NCBI RefSeq assembly: GCF_963855985.1
Contig: NC_087104.1
Coordinates: 4,340,001-4,404,000, forward strand
Reading direction: 5' to 3'
Source: Ostrinia nubilalis
Taxonomy: Eukaryota > Arthropoda > Insecta > Lepidoptera > Crambidae
DNA length: 64,000 bases
Shown piece after piece: positions 25,511 to 36,797 of the stretch; position 1 is the stretch's first letter, and the number at the start of each line of letters is the position of its first letter. Position numbers and translations under genes: made by a program. The notes beneath the pieces are model-generated. The model had not been told where the DNA came from, ran no database searches, and saw only the letters and a program-made list of their open reading frames with translations.

Positions 25511-27070
25511 ATATTCTCTTACAATTACAACAAAATATATTAACATTTATCTATGATGAATATAACTTAAATAAAATATTAAAGCTTCTACATAAACAAT
25601 TCAAAAACGTAATTTCGTAGCAAACCGATGGAACGAACCATGACGATGACTGACCAGTCGTTTATATCACTTTTAAACTTAAAAATATCTTTGTTAAATA
25701 AAATAAATGCTAAAATAATAACAAAGGTTACAGATGCATATTTGTTCATACTATTTACTAAAAATGATATACAATACAAATCTAGTCATTTTGTAAAGAT
25801 CCACTATATTGTACTGCAATACATTACTTTATGTACAATTTACAACGACCTAAAATAATCCATAAAAGTAAACCTTATTTTTGGCTTAATTTAAAAAGTA
25901 TAGAACCAATATCTTAATGACTATAATACAGTGATTAAACCGCAAAGCAAATTACTTAAAATGTAATAGAATCTGAAAAAGAGATCTTTACATATTTAAT
26001 GCTACAATTTAGTAAATATTAATCTTCATAATAGGTTATAAAATAGAGGTGTTTTGAATAAAATAAAAATAAAATGTTTTACAAAAATAGTACCGAATAA
26101 TAAATGATTAGTAAACATAATAAATAATGCAAGGGAGGCTGTATAAGACTTAGTATAGTTTGATAACACGTCACAATAAAGGTTTCATTAAAAAGAATGC
26201 GTGGCTGGGAAACTACATACATCCATGATTTCTGTATGACGAGGTCTTTTACACGTTTTAAATTTTATTTACTAACCACTAGGCCACGAAATCGCCACTA
26301 TTTCGTTTCGGGTATTATACACTTATGTTTAGTTTGATTCTCTACGTTCGTCAGTTCGGCCAGAAGCTATATGTTTGAAAAATTATTTTCGTGGATAGGC
26401 TTACAAAATTACACGAACGTGCGATTTCGTGTTGAAAGCTTACTACATATTGTTATCGGAGTTGGAACAAAATTTATTTTATTTATTGTCTATCTAGCTG
26501 CCAGTCTTCGTTTTATACGTATGAGCTAATTATTCTGCATCCTGTAGATATAGAGGTCAGAGAAGCGACATTCGGAAAATTGATTAGTTGGCTAGTGGCA
26601 TATTCTGGATAGTAGCAGAAGTGACTTGTAGCACCCAATGTTTAGGACTAGAACATGTGGCATACCACAATTTAGCATTATACACTTATTTTATTGTATA
26701 CTAAAATTTAATTTCCAGAAACTGTACTAATCGATTATTCATTCAAATATTTACAAGTATTATATTAGTCCTTAAAACTGACGATAGGATGATGTTTTTG
26801 AATGTTCGTAAGTATGTAATTTTTGTCACGCGATTGATTTTGAAGCGCGAAGTGTCGTTAGTTAAATATTAATGATTACGCAAGCATTCGATAAGGTAGA
26901 CTTGTTTCCCTAACTCACAGCAAGATAGTGTTGCGGAATCGTTTATGCCCCCCTATTGATAGTATCGATAAAATAGACATCGATATTAGTTTTACGTCAG
27001 AATTAATTACATAGTTATTTTAGGCCATATTTGCCCCGATTAAAATCGATACGATCGATGGTCCGGGAAT
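25511..27070. other. Intergenic or 3'UTR sequence between convergent ATRX and PXK
   Basis: AT-rich and unique-looking. I see no gene, tRNA or clear mobile element. Part may be the 3'UTR of the - strand PXK gene if its distal terminal exon is used. Confidence 0.4.
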
Positions 27071-27180
27071 TCTACAGTAAAGGCTCAACCTCCGAATCGC
27101 GCACCAACGCATACATTGAAATGGAGCGGAGCATTCGCGCGAGGCGGTGCGCTAGAAGCGACTTGTCGAAGTAGAGTTGT
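27070..27180 (-). pseudogene. PXK WH2 terminal exon, diverged copy 0
   Basis: It reads FDKSLLAHRLARMLRSISMY and then a tail ending SEVEPLL and TAG. The core is diverged, but the changes are conservative and the insertion is absent. The WH2 start is lost. This is the oldest-looking member of the set. Confidence 0.65.
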
Positions 27181-27410
27181 TAGGACTATCGATTTTTTAA
27201 TCGATCTTCAAGTAAGACGATACTATGGACATGGATATATTCGTATGGATGTATTCGTGAAATAGGGACTACCGATGACATCAATTCTTGAATTAAGACG
27301 ATATTAACGACGATAAAGATAGATGTAATTGTCATTCGTGAAAGATATAACTAATTCGACACTATCGATTAATAATCGATACTCAAACGATTATCGATTA
27401 CCCGTCAACA

Positions 27411-27541
27411 CTACAGCAATGGGTCAACCTCGGAGTCACGCAGCCTATACATGGAGGCCGAGCGCAGCGCCCTGGCGAGGCGGTGCGCCAGCCGCGACTT
27501 GTCGAAGTCGCAGATAGCATCCAGTAAAGCGGAGCGACCGG
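27411..27541 (-). CDS. PXK WH2 terminal exon, copy 1 (uninterrupted)
   Basis: It lacks the 33-bp insertion, so the frame runs from an acceptor-like gcgtcag (AG at 27543-27542) through ALLDAICDFDKSRL and a conserved tail ending EVDPLL to TAG. The phase fits exon 30037-29938 exactly. It may be the real terminal exon or an alternative to copy 4. The upstream tract is only weakly pyrimidine-rich. Confidence 0.5.
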
Positions 27542-30500
27542 CTGACGCGCTATAAACTTTTATCCCAAACTCACAGCAAAATCTTAGTTTCACGATAGTA
27601 TAATCATCGATTAATTAAAGCCAGGTCCGTGAGCACGTAGAATTTTGTCCAATGACCCCTAGCTACCCATCCTTATCGCTCGCGCGTAATTATATTGCTG
27701 TCGCGACTGTGCGACTGGCACCCGCAGTGAGTGTGCGAGCGCGATAGCAACATAATTACGCGCGAGCGATAAGGATGGGTAGCTAGGGTTCATTGGACAA
27801 AATTCTACGTGCTCACGGACCAGACTATAGTTAGACTCCGTTTGCACTAACAATTAATAATCGATACACTATAGGGGTTACTACAGCAAAGGATCAACCT
27901 CGGAGTCGCGCAGCCCATACATGGAGGCCGAGCGCAGCGCCCTGGCGAGGCGGTGCGCCAGCGCGGCCGCCTCTCACCGCGGCGCGCGCGCCAGCCGCGA
28001 CTTGTCGAAGATGGCTTCTAGCGTGGCAGAGAGACCACTGACGCGTTATAGACTTTGTATCCTAAACTCGCAGCAAAATAGTGTTGCCGAATGATCGATT
28101 ATCAGCTAATCGATTGCCCCCACCCTCCATTTCAAATTAAGGCTATTGACAGTATCGATTTTAGTTTTACGACAGTATAATAATCGATTAATTATACTCG
28201 GCGCAAAGACTCGTGGCAGGTGCCATAATAAAACAGTGCATATCACGTTTTCCCTCACACTTACACTGGTTATGTATGGGTAACGTCACACAGAGGCAGG
28301 CATAGCGCCGTTTATAATACGTAATAATTAATAAAATATATGCGAGTGTGCATCTCTGTTTCAAAAATTACTTATGACAGACACCGCTTGCCACGAGTCT
28401 TTGAGTCGAGTATAGTTTAGGCCCCGCCTATCCCGATTATATTAATCGATACATAATCGATTACCCGTCAACACTAGAGTAAAGGATCAACCTCGGAGTC
28501 GCGCAGCCCATACATGGAGGCCGAGCGCAGCGCCCTGGCGAGGCGGTGCGCCAGCGCGGCCGCCTCTCACCGCGGCGCGCGCGCCAGCCGCGACTTGTCG
28601 AAGCCGCAGATGGCCTCCAGTAAGCCAAGGCGCAGACCACCGACTTTTATGGCGCATTTTCATTAGTCGATAACTGGTTCGGTATACAGCATGCGGGGAC
28701 TCCCCGCATGCATTATACCGACCGTGCTATCGACCAATGAAATTCATCATTCAGATTTTCTGACGCGCCATGCCTGTTTCTATTTTTTAGTAAACTTCGC
28801 ACCTAGATTGCGGGCCCTGTGGCACGCGTTCCAGAAAACTCGCACGCTGCATGCGGACCCTATCGACTAGTGAAATTGCGCCATTAGTTGGCCAATAGTT
28901 GGGTCAGGCTGTTAATCAGTATGGAAATGTATAAAAGTGCGCGCATTACACCGATTTATTATCGGCTGATTCTTCATTAGAATCGGGCCCAACTATCGGC
29001 CAACTTAAAGTTGGTGGTCGGTCTGCGCCTAGGCTAAAGTGGGGCGACCGTCTGACGCAATAGGCTATTGATAGTATCGATGAAGTAGATATCAATCTTA
29101 GTTTTACGACAGTATACCTAATAATCGATTTTTTTAGTTTAGGCCCCGCCTACCCCGATTATTAATCGATACATAATCGATTACGTGGCAACACTACAGC
29201 AATGGGTCAACGTCGGAGTCGCGCAGCCCATACATGGAGGCCGAGCGCAGCGCCCTGGCGAGGCGGTGCGCCAGCGCGGCCGCCTCTCACCGCGGCGCGC
29301 GCGCCAGCCGCGACTTGTCGAAGCCGCAGATGGCCTCCAGTAAAGCGGAGCGACCGTTGGACGCGCTCGGGCTTGTCGCTGCCGAGCTGTGACCGTTGTT
29401 TTGGGGTTCAGCACCTGTTTATTAAAAATCAATGTTTATGTCTGGATATCACGCTAATAATGACAGAGGGCAATAATACTGGCAGTTAGATACAGCTTAT
29501 GGGATAAGTTCCTAGGAATATAAAAGTTTAGTAGGTATTGGTGGAAAAATACTAGCCTCATATTTTATTTTTGGTTTCAAGTATTTTTTGTTGCAGCTAG
29601 GTTAATAAGCTCTCAATGGCCAGCTTTAGGCTTGTGATAGATATAGGTTACACCAGTCTCAGAAGTGGGCCAAAGAGTCGTTTGGTTCAATTCTGGCATG
29701 CACAGCCTGTATAATCTGGGGCCAGTACCTACGTAACTATCATTTTTAAAGCAATCGTCTTGTCTAAAAGTCGAAATACTGTAAAATTTAAAGCACTAAG
29801 GCCCGGCTTCCGCCAAGTCGGAGCGGAGTGGAGAAGAATAACCAATCAGATTTCATTATTCAGGAAACCAAGAATTCGGATTGGTATTCAAAACACTTCT
29901 GCCTTGGTGGATACCGGGCCTAAGGTAAGGCACTTACTAAGCGCGGGCGGCGTGGGCGACGACGCGGTGCTGGCGCTGTGCGAGCGGACTGTCTCTGCTA
30001 GCGATGATGTAGACTTCCACACGCTGTCGCGCTTCTTCTGCAAAGGATAAGAGAAGAAAATTACTTTATGATTGAACTGCAATATACACTGGTCATCATA
30101 AAAATCGACCCACCCGCGACAAGCACTTTCAAACGTATGCATCCCCACTTCCCACCAATATTAATATACTATATTGCCATTTAAAAGCCTAGTTCTTAAC
30201 TTCATTTCATTAAAGGAAAGGTTTTTACCCCAAAAATGTGTCTGTAGAAGAATCCAGAGTCACTTCTTCAAAAAATAGGTAGTTACGCTTGAGCCAACTT
30301 TTATGGCTATAGAACTGTTGGGATTAATCGCTATCCATCTGTTATAGAGGACACGTGAGATCATTATTTGGTTTTATAACCATAAAAATTGGTCTAATTG
30401 ATCCCAGAGGTGAGCCCAAAGTGAGGTTTTTTTTCAAGTCACATTTATTGTATATGTTAATCGTTTATTAGGAAATTAAATGTGTTTTTCTTTAAGGATA

Positions 30501-33500
30501 TTTATTGGGTTTTCAAATAACACCAATTTTGTTGGGGCACCATGATTGTGTCAGTAGAAACGAGTTTTTCTGTAAAACGTAGGTGGGTCGATTTTTGTGA
30601 TGACCAGTGTATTAGGTTTTGCAAACTGAACTGCAATACAATCCTGGATGCGGGCAGCGCACGAGCGATCGTTGTGGAAATCCTTCAGGGAGGCCTTTAT
30701 CCAGTAGACGATGTCGTTTGGCTAAAACGAACAATACGATTTTTATAGCCAGAACGGGGAAGGCCTTGGCTTGCATCTCACCTGATGGTGACTAGTCTAA
30801 ACAAATAGAAAGTTTCATTTGAATGAAAGACTTCATCTGCAACAAATTATCTGTAGTGTCTACTATCCGTTCGCGATAAGTTTGCCGCTGGCAATATGAC
30901 GTCACTCGAAGGAATGAGTCAAACTATATTGAAAAAAAAAAAATTATTTATTAATATTGATAAAAATTGTGCATTTGAGTAAAATAAAATACTCAATTGC
31001 GTTTTATCAATAATTATTTACGTTTAATCGCGGTTGGAGGAGGGGGGACGCGCATTCCACGGACCGGCAAACTTAGCGCGAACGGGTGTTAGAAAAGTCA
31101 ATGAAAACGTAATAAAAAGAAACTCACCGCTCGTCTTTTCTGTTTCTTCATTTCTTCCTCAGAATTAAGAATTTCTTGGATACGCACTTCTCTCTTCGTA
31201 CTTCGGTCCTGGAAAAATGAACACATCAGGGTGAAATACCTTGCAAACTTACTAATATTTGTTTAATCTTAAGCTTAGCATACTTACCCCACGGGCTACC
31301 TAGTTTTGAGCACGAGAGGGAATTGGATGTTCGCGATCACGCTTAGCGTATGTAAGTTGCCTAGAGACGCACGGAAATGTGAAGTACATAAACAATTAAC
31401 AAACTTACTAATTCCTATTCAATTTTAAGCCTGGCTTCCAGTTCCACTTAGGCCACGGTTTTCTCATTCTGGCTTGTGAACGCGAACTTGAGATGCCCGC
31501 GTTCAAGCTTTGCCACGACCAGAAAATCACAATGGATGACGTAGTAACTAACAAACTTACCAATTTTTGTTCAGTCTTAAGCCTGTCCTCAACCTGCTCC
31601 ACAGCCTTCCTAATCTCATCCTTCAACGCAAGCGGGAACTTCAAATGCGCGCGGTCATGATCCGGTGCAAGGAAGCCATTGAGCGGTGCGCGCGCAAACA
31701 ACGGCTGGCAAAGTAACTCTTCTACTGTCAGCGCGCCGTATTTACTCGCCGATCGCGACAGGCATAAGCGGAGGACTGATTCTGAGGACGAAAAAAAGGT
31801 AAGTTGGGGCGATTTCGATAATAATTCTTGCTTTTTAAAGAAACATTATTCCCGCTAACTACCAAACATACATATTTCTAATTTTAATTACACCTATTAT
31901 CATGTATAGGGCATAGATTCGACAAGCAGTCTTCACTCAGCCGAGGCTAACAGAGTACTGACCACTGAATCTACCACCACATTACCACATCCTTGCCAAA
32001 TAACAACGTCAGAGACTACCTGTTTGTTACAAGTGTTGCCACTATATATTTTTAATACTAAAACTGTTATTATTTTTAAATTATACTTACATACTAAAAT
32101 AAGTCACTTTTTGTAACTTAAATTGGAGAAATCATGTTATAAAATATAGAATGTGATTAAAATTAAATTAAAATACATTAACTAATTTTGAAATGTATTC
32201 ATGGTTTATGGATTTACTAATAAATAAATAATTTGTGGTTTCAATTAATTAAAACTTAACTGACTTTTATTCCGATAAAAATAGGCCCAAAACAGGCCTT
32301 TATACCAGCTGTTAAATGCATGCTGGCTATTAAAAAACCTGACGTAACACGGGTGAAAAGGGGTTATTCCTTTTGTTGCGTGGATACAAATTTCACTTTC
32401 ATAAACTCACCTAATCCTTCGTCAGTGCCGGCGGGGTAGGTGTCTTTGTAGGGCTCCGTTAACGGCTCGCCAAACGCCATCTCATACAGCGTGAGCGCGA
32501 AGCAATGGACGTCCACCGCTTCTGCCGAGCACGCTCGCCGCCGCTGTCTCAAGTGCGAGCGGTAGAAACAGGACGCGCCTATCAGACCGTTCTCTACGTC
32601 CATTAGCAATGCCTTTTATTAACTTACCTAATCCTTCATCAGTGCCGGCGGGGTAGGTGTCTTTGTAGGGCTCCGTTAACGGCTCGCCAAACGCCATCTC
32701 ATACAGCGTGAGCGCGAAGCAATGGACGTCCACCGCTTCTGCCGAGCACGCTCGCCGCCGCTGTCTCAAGTGCGAGCGGTAGAAACAGGACGCGCCTATC
32801 AGACCGTTCTCTACGTCCATTAGCAATGCCTTTTATTAACTTACCTAATCCTTCATCAGTGCCGGCGGGGTAGGTGTCTTTGTAGGGCTCCGTTAACGGC
32901 TCGCCAAACGCCATCTCATACAGCGTGAGCGCGAAGCAATGGACGTCCACCGCTTCTGCCGAGCACGCTCGCCGCCGCTGTCTCAAGTGCGAGCGGTAGA
33001 AACAGGACGCGCCTATCAGACCGTTCTCTACGTCCATTAGCAATGCCTTTTATTAACTTACCTAATCCTTCATCAGTGCCGGCGGGGTAGGTGTCTTTGT
33101 AGGGCTCCGTTAACGGCTCGCCAAACGCCATCTTATACAGCGTGAGCGCGAAGCAATGGACGTCCACCGCTTCTGCCGAGCACGCTCGCCGCCTCTGCCT
33201 TAGTTGCGAGCGGTAGAGACAGAACGCACCCATCAGAGCGTTCTCTAGATCAATTAGTAATGCCTTTTATTAACTTACCTAATCCTTCATCAGTGCCGGC
33301 AGGGTAGGTGTCTTTGTAGGGCTCCGTTAACGGCTCCCCAAACGCCATCTCATACAGCGTGAGCGCGAAGCAATGGACGTCCACCGCTTCTGCCGAGCAC
33401 GCTCGCCGCCGCTGCCTTAAGTGCGAGCGGTAGAAACAGGACGCGCCTATCAGACCGTTCTCATCTATTAGCAATGCCTTTTATTAACTTACCTAATCCT

Positions 33501-36500
33501 TCATCAGTGCCGGCAGGGTAGGTGTCTATGTAGGGCTCCGTTAACGGCTCCCCAAACGCCATCTCATACAGCGTGAGCGCGAAGCAATGGACGTCCACCG
33601 CTTCTGCCGAGCACGCTCGTCGCCGCTGCCTTAGATGCGAGCGGTAGAAACAGGAAGCGCCCATCAGACCGTTCTGTACGTCCATCTGTAATGCCTTTTA
33701 TTAACTTACCTAATCCTTCGTCAGTGCCGTCGGGGTAGGTGTCTTTGTAGGGCTCCGTTAACGGCTCGCCAAACGCCATCTCATACAGCGTGAGCGCGAA
33801 GCAATGGACGTCCACCGCTTCTGCCGAGCACGCTCGTCGCCGCTGCCTTAGATGCGAGCGGTAGAAACAGGACGCGCCCATCAGACCGTTCTCTATGTCC
33901 ATTAGTAATGCCTTTTATTAACTTACCTAATCCTTCATCAGTGCCGGCGGGGTAGGTGTCTTTGTAGGGCTCCGTTAACGGCTCGCCAAACGCCATCTCA
34001 TACAGCGTGAGCGCGAAGCAATGGACGTCCACCGCTTCTGCTGAGCACGCTCGCCGCCGCTGCCTTAGTTGCGAGCGGTAGAAACAGGACGCGCCTATCA
34101 GACCGTTCTCTACGTCCATTAGCATTGCCTTTTGATTGTCTATTGCTATGTTTCCGGGGTGCAAGTGACCTGGAAAATAATCGGTTACTAATTAATGAGT
34201 GAGCAAAATACATAATGGCTAAAAGACGATAGCCTAGACAGCAAAATCTAGATTGTATTTTATATCAATTAATGATATCTATTTGTACCAGATAACAGGT
34301 AAATGAAAAGTCTTACGTCCATAAAAAACAATGCTCAAAACTGAAATCAAACTGAGACAAAGATTCTGAGCTGTGATAAGGCTAAATATTGAAATTAAAC
34401 CAATGAAAAGCCTCAATCTATGCTTGAAATTGAATCGATTTTGAGTTTCGTTTTTTTGTGATACAAGCCTTTATGCACTAATTGTTTGAGTAGTAAAGTT
34501 TTTCTATGCATATGAAGTGGTGGACACTAAATAAAAATATACACTTACCATGTGGAAGTCCTTTTTCATGCAGAAACTTCAAGGCTTGCAGAATTTGATA
34601 CCCATAATGCGCAATCTGTCCTATCGTGAAAGGCTTCCTCACTTTGGGATTTCCATATTTGGCTAAGTAATTTTTAGAGTAGTCAGTTCCATAGAGAATA
34701 TCTCTCAGGCTACCTGTTTCGTGTATTTTCCTAACTACATAGGCACCCGTTTCTAAATTGTGAATTGCTAATATATCATCTATGTAAGGATGCTGAAAAT
34801 AAATTACATTTTAAGTAAGGTGGAGGGAGGTATTATAAGACAAAATTGGAGAACTTTAATCAACAGGATATTCTGTATCTTAATAAATACTCAAATTGTT
34901 TGACTCGTTTAACATTCCATGCAACAATTTAATAAAGTGTCTTACACTAATACTTTGTAAGCTCTTGAATGCGGTCTGCAAGTCTTTGTCGCTCAGTGCT
35001 CTATCAGGCCCGTAGGTCTGCCAGGACAGTATGCAATTTGATCGATTTTCTATGTCAGTGACCTAAAAAACACAACATTAATCATTTTAATACAATGTAA
35101 TTGTTTATTTAAGTTGACATCTATGTTACTGGGTAATGTCTCCTGTATGATAATAAGGGCATCTTGCTACTATATTGGTTTGTATAGTCTTATTGTATTT
35201 GGCTTATCAGTCACACCAAACAGTGCAAATAATGTTCTGACTCACATGTTTGCATAAAAATAACTTTTCAACAATGTCAAGATTTTAAAATAATGATATA
35301 TGTAAGTGATTCATAGTTTAGCGATTTAAAATTAAATACCTAAAATAGCTTTTAAATACGAAAAATTTACTACATAAAATTCTGTGTATTCTATCAATTA
35401 ACATTAATAGATGGAGTATGTTAACGGAATCACTGATAAGACAAAATAAGGGATTTACCAGTGAGTCTCTATTAGATAACAAAAAAATATATTGCTTTTA
35501 GAATAGGATTAGAATTTATGATATTTATTTTATGTAAAAAGTCAAAATACTTACTAAAAAGTAGTGTTTTCGTGGCCTCCAGCCTATGCCATTGAGAGGT
35601 CCTTTCAATTCATACCGGCCATCGCCTCGGAGCGCAATTGACACGCTTTGTAGCGCTTGCTCTACAATGCCAATGCAATCACACTATTAAATTACACTAT
35701 TCTGAGATATCAATGACACGTATCAAGTGCATACTCGACGACACTTGATCTGAATCATTGCTTCAGGAGCTAATAATAAGTAAATTATGGATATAAAAAT
35801 AATGCTAAGATAAGTGTTAAAAATTAGGCAATACATTTGCTAAATAAAAAAAAAATGTAATATGTAGCAGGTAAAATAATACACCTGAGTAGGAGCTATT
35901 TTTATAAAATAGATTCTGAGAAAACAGATAAAGAAATAAATCCTACGAACAAGCTTGTATTCAATAAAAATCATTGTAATATACCTAAGTCCTGTTCGAA
36001 AATCAATAGTTCAGTTTTACTTGTGACCATGAACCTAATGAGGCTCTCTAAGGTCAAATAATAATAAGGGTCATGTGATGTATGAGTCAATGATAATACT
36101 TATCAAGCAATAAAATAAAATAATATAATAATAAATAATATACCTGCTATGGCCAGCGAATAGTTGCTGGGGTCCAAAAAACTTCTCACTTGTAGTGTCA
36201 AAGCCAGCACCTCACGTTTTAACACCTCATCAATATAGTTCTAAAAGAAGATGTAATTTAAAAATTGACTACATTTACAAAAACATAAAATTTTTTCCTT
36301 TTAAAAACACAATAGATAAATAATTATATTATTAAAAATGTGTAAGGATAAATACCTGTAATGCTATTTGCCTTTCAGCAATAAAAGATGGTTGCATGTT
36401 CCCAATAAGTTTCTTTGGTGGTAAGGGCAAGTCAATGTTGGCCTGCTGAAGGCTGGAATGGAGTGCTGCAAAATCTCTGTACCTTCTGGACACATGCCAA

Positions 36501-36797
36501 GTGTTCTCCTTGCTAGGACCTCGCTGCACTCGTAAGATATATTCCTAGGAGCGAGATACGTGTTATTACATTAAAAAAAACTAAAATGAACTGTTTTGAT
36601 TCAATACTATTCAACAGTACAGTAACCGGATGGCATCAATTATTGACCAAATACCGATTCTCCTATAATCAAAGCATGAAACAAAGAGTACTTACTGTGT
36701 GTTTGTTGATATTTTGTGCATTTTCAACAGTACAGATTAGTTTTTCGGTGTCATCTACAACAGACTTGGTTTGAGATGGTTTTTCAAATATAGCCAT
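27411..36797 (-). CDS. PXK: PXK-like PX-domain pseudokinase with WH2 tail
   Basis: PXK-family proteins bind phosphoinositides through the PX domain and act in endosomal trafficking; the mammalian one also binds Na,K-ATPase. Exons (- strand): 36797-36696, 36544-36356, 36240-36144, 35661-35555, 35062-34946, 34792-34549, 34169-33927, 31781-31561, 31208-31128, 30037-29938, then a terminal exon at 29414-29287 or 27541-27411. Either ending keeps frame, giving 542 or 543 residues. The start ATG at 36797 has upstream stops. PX domain: about residues 20-130, with RRYRDF and PPKKLIGNM. Pseudokinase: about 165-430, with HLHPGN where an active kinase has HRD..N, and DVENG in place of DFG, so catalysis is unlikely. 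WH2-like motif: ALLEAICGFDKSRL, similar to the human PXK tail. Order and key phrases match human PXK throughout. Exons 7, 8 and the last have extra tandem copies described separately. Confidence 0.9.
27637..27828. mobile_element. MITE family C, copy beside PXK WH2 exons
   Basis: A nearly full palindrome: arms built on gtgagcacgtagaattttgt, aatgacccctagctacccat and ccttatcgctcgcgcgtaat with their complements. The same family occurs at 41655-41862 and inside every Src42A array unit except one. Confidence 0.8.
27881..28050 (-). pseudogene. PXK WH2 terminal exon, copy 2
   Basis: It matches copy 4 including the 33-bp insertion with TGA, with added substitutions in the WH2 start. No in-phase acceptor is obvious. 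Confidence 0.65.
28197..28413. mobile_element. MITE
   Basis: The ends CTCGGCGCAAAGACTCGTGG and a near-perfect complement (ccacgagtctttgagtcgag) define a 217-bp non-coding element between WH2 copies 2 and 3. The equal length to the PXK array unit is a coincidence; the sequences are unrelated. Confidence 0.75.
28474..29050 (-). pseudogene. PXK WH2 terminal exon, copy 3, split by a MITE
   Basis: The core 28474-28625 matches copy 4 and holds the same stop-bearing 33-bp insertion. The matching upstream piece (gtcgctccg-like, ~29033-29050) is separated by a MITE at 28629-29028. It cannot be a normal exon. Confidence 0.75.
28629..29028. mobile_element. MITE inserted in WH2 copy 3, with nested hairpins
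   Basis: The ends AGGCGCAGACCACCGAC and GTCGGTCTGCGCCT are inverted repeats. Inside are a hairpin at 28667-28742 (gcatgcggggactccccgcatgc centre) and a second inverted pair built on ttggccaatagttgggtc. About 400 bp, non-coding. Confidence 0.75.
29194..29414 (-). CDS. PXK WH2 terminal exon, copy 4 (full-length head)
   Basis: The only copy with a long upstream coding head; acceptor at 29416-29415, in phase with exon 30037-29938. It encodes a Ser/Ala-rich linker and the WH2 core. A 33-bp insertion carries TGA at 29289-29287, so translation stops before the tail that ends DVDPLL and TAG at 29194. The insertion includes CGGTGAGAGG, which resembles a donor, but no partner acceptor is close. Confidence 0.6.
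29797..29924. mobile_element. MITE next to a PXK donor site
   Basis: The ends AGGCCCGGCTTCCGCCAAG and CTTGGTGGATACCGGGCCT pair. Its right end lies about 13 bases inside the intron from the donor GTAAGTG at 29937-29931. Confidence 0.75.
30084..30613. mobile_element. ~520-bp terminal-inverted-repeat element, copy 2
   Basis: The ends actggtcatcataaaaatcg and its complement pair. The interior is the inverted relative of 15592-16112. It lies in the PXK intron between exons 9 and 10. Confidence 0.75.
30646..30731 (+). mobile_element. RTE-like LINE 3' fragment
   Basis: The phrases 'gatgcgggcagcgcacgagc' and 'gtcgtttggctaaaacgaac' match the end of an RTE-type element; the inverse form is at 55466-55572. 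Confidence 0.55.
31243..31280 (-). pseudogene. Second, more decayed copy of PXK exon 8 tail
   Basis: A short stretch reading 'aagcttaagattaaacaaat' then attagtaagtttgcaa on the - strand matches the exon end and donor. It lies just upstream of the exon 31208-31128. Confidence 0.6.
31400..31476 (-). pseudogene. Decayed copy of PXK exon 8 tail
   Basis: On the - strand it matches the last ~70 bases of exon 31781-31561, including the donor gtaagtttgtta. Two in-frame stops and frameshifts break it. It lies about 85 bases downstream of the true donor. Confidence 0.75.
31782..32410 (-). other. PXK intron between array and exon 8
   Basis: AT-rich sequence with no ORF, repeat or gene that I can recognise. 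It separates the 217-bp array from the acceptor at 31783. Confidence 0.5.
32411..34143 (-). repeat. Eight-unit 217-bp array derived from PXK exon 7
   Basis: Units start (lower edge) at 32411, 32628, 32845, 33062, 33279, 33493, 33710 and 33927. All are 217 bp except one of 214. The unit at 33927 is the functional exon with its acceptor at 34170. The others keep the coding body and a consensus donor (GTAAGT, or GTGAGT in the 32411 unit) but replace the exon head and acceptor with a 15-base junction (gtaagttaataaaag). That is too short for an intron. 217 is not a multiple of three, so reading through shifts frame and hits a stop in the next unit. Units are nearly identical, with few substitutions, so expansion is recent. 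The seven extra units are most likely intronic satellite. Confidence 0.9.

Noticed and set aside
32364..33902. Several overlapping - strand ORFs of 74-127 codons in the 217-bp array as separate small genes
   Set aside because: They are the same PXK exon read into the next unit; each frameshifts and stops, and none has its own start context.
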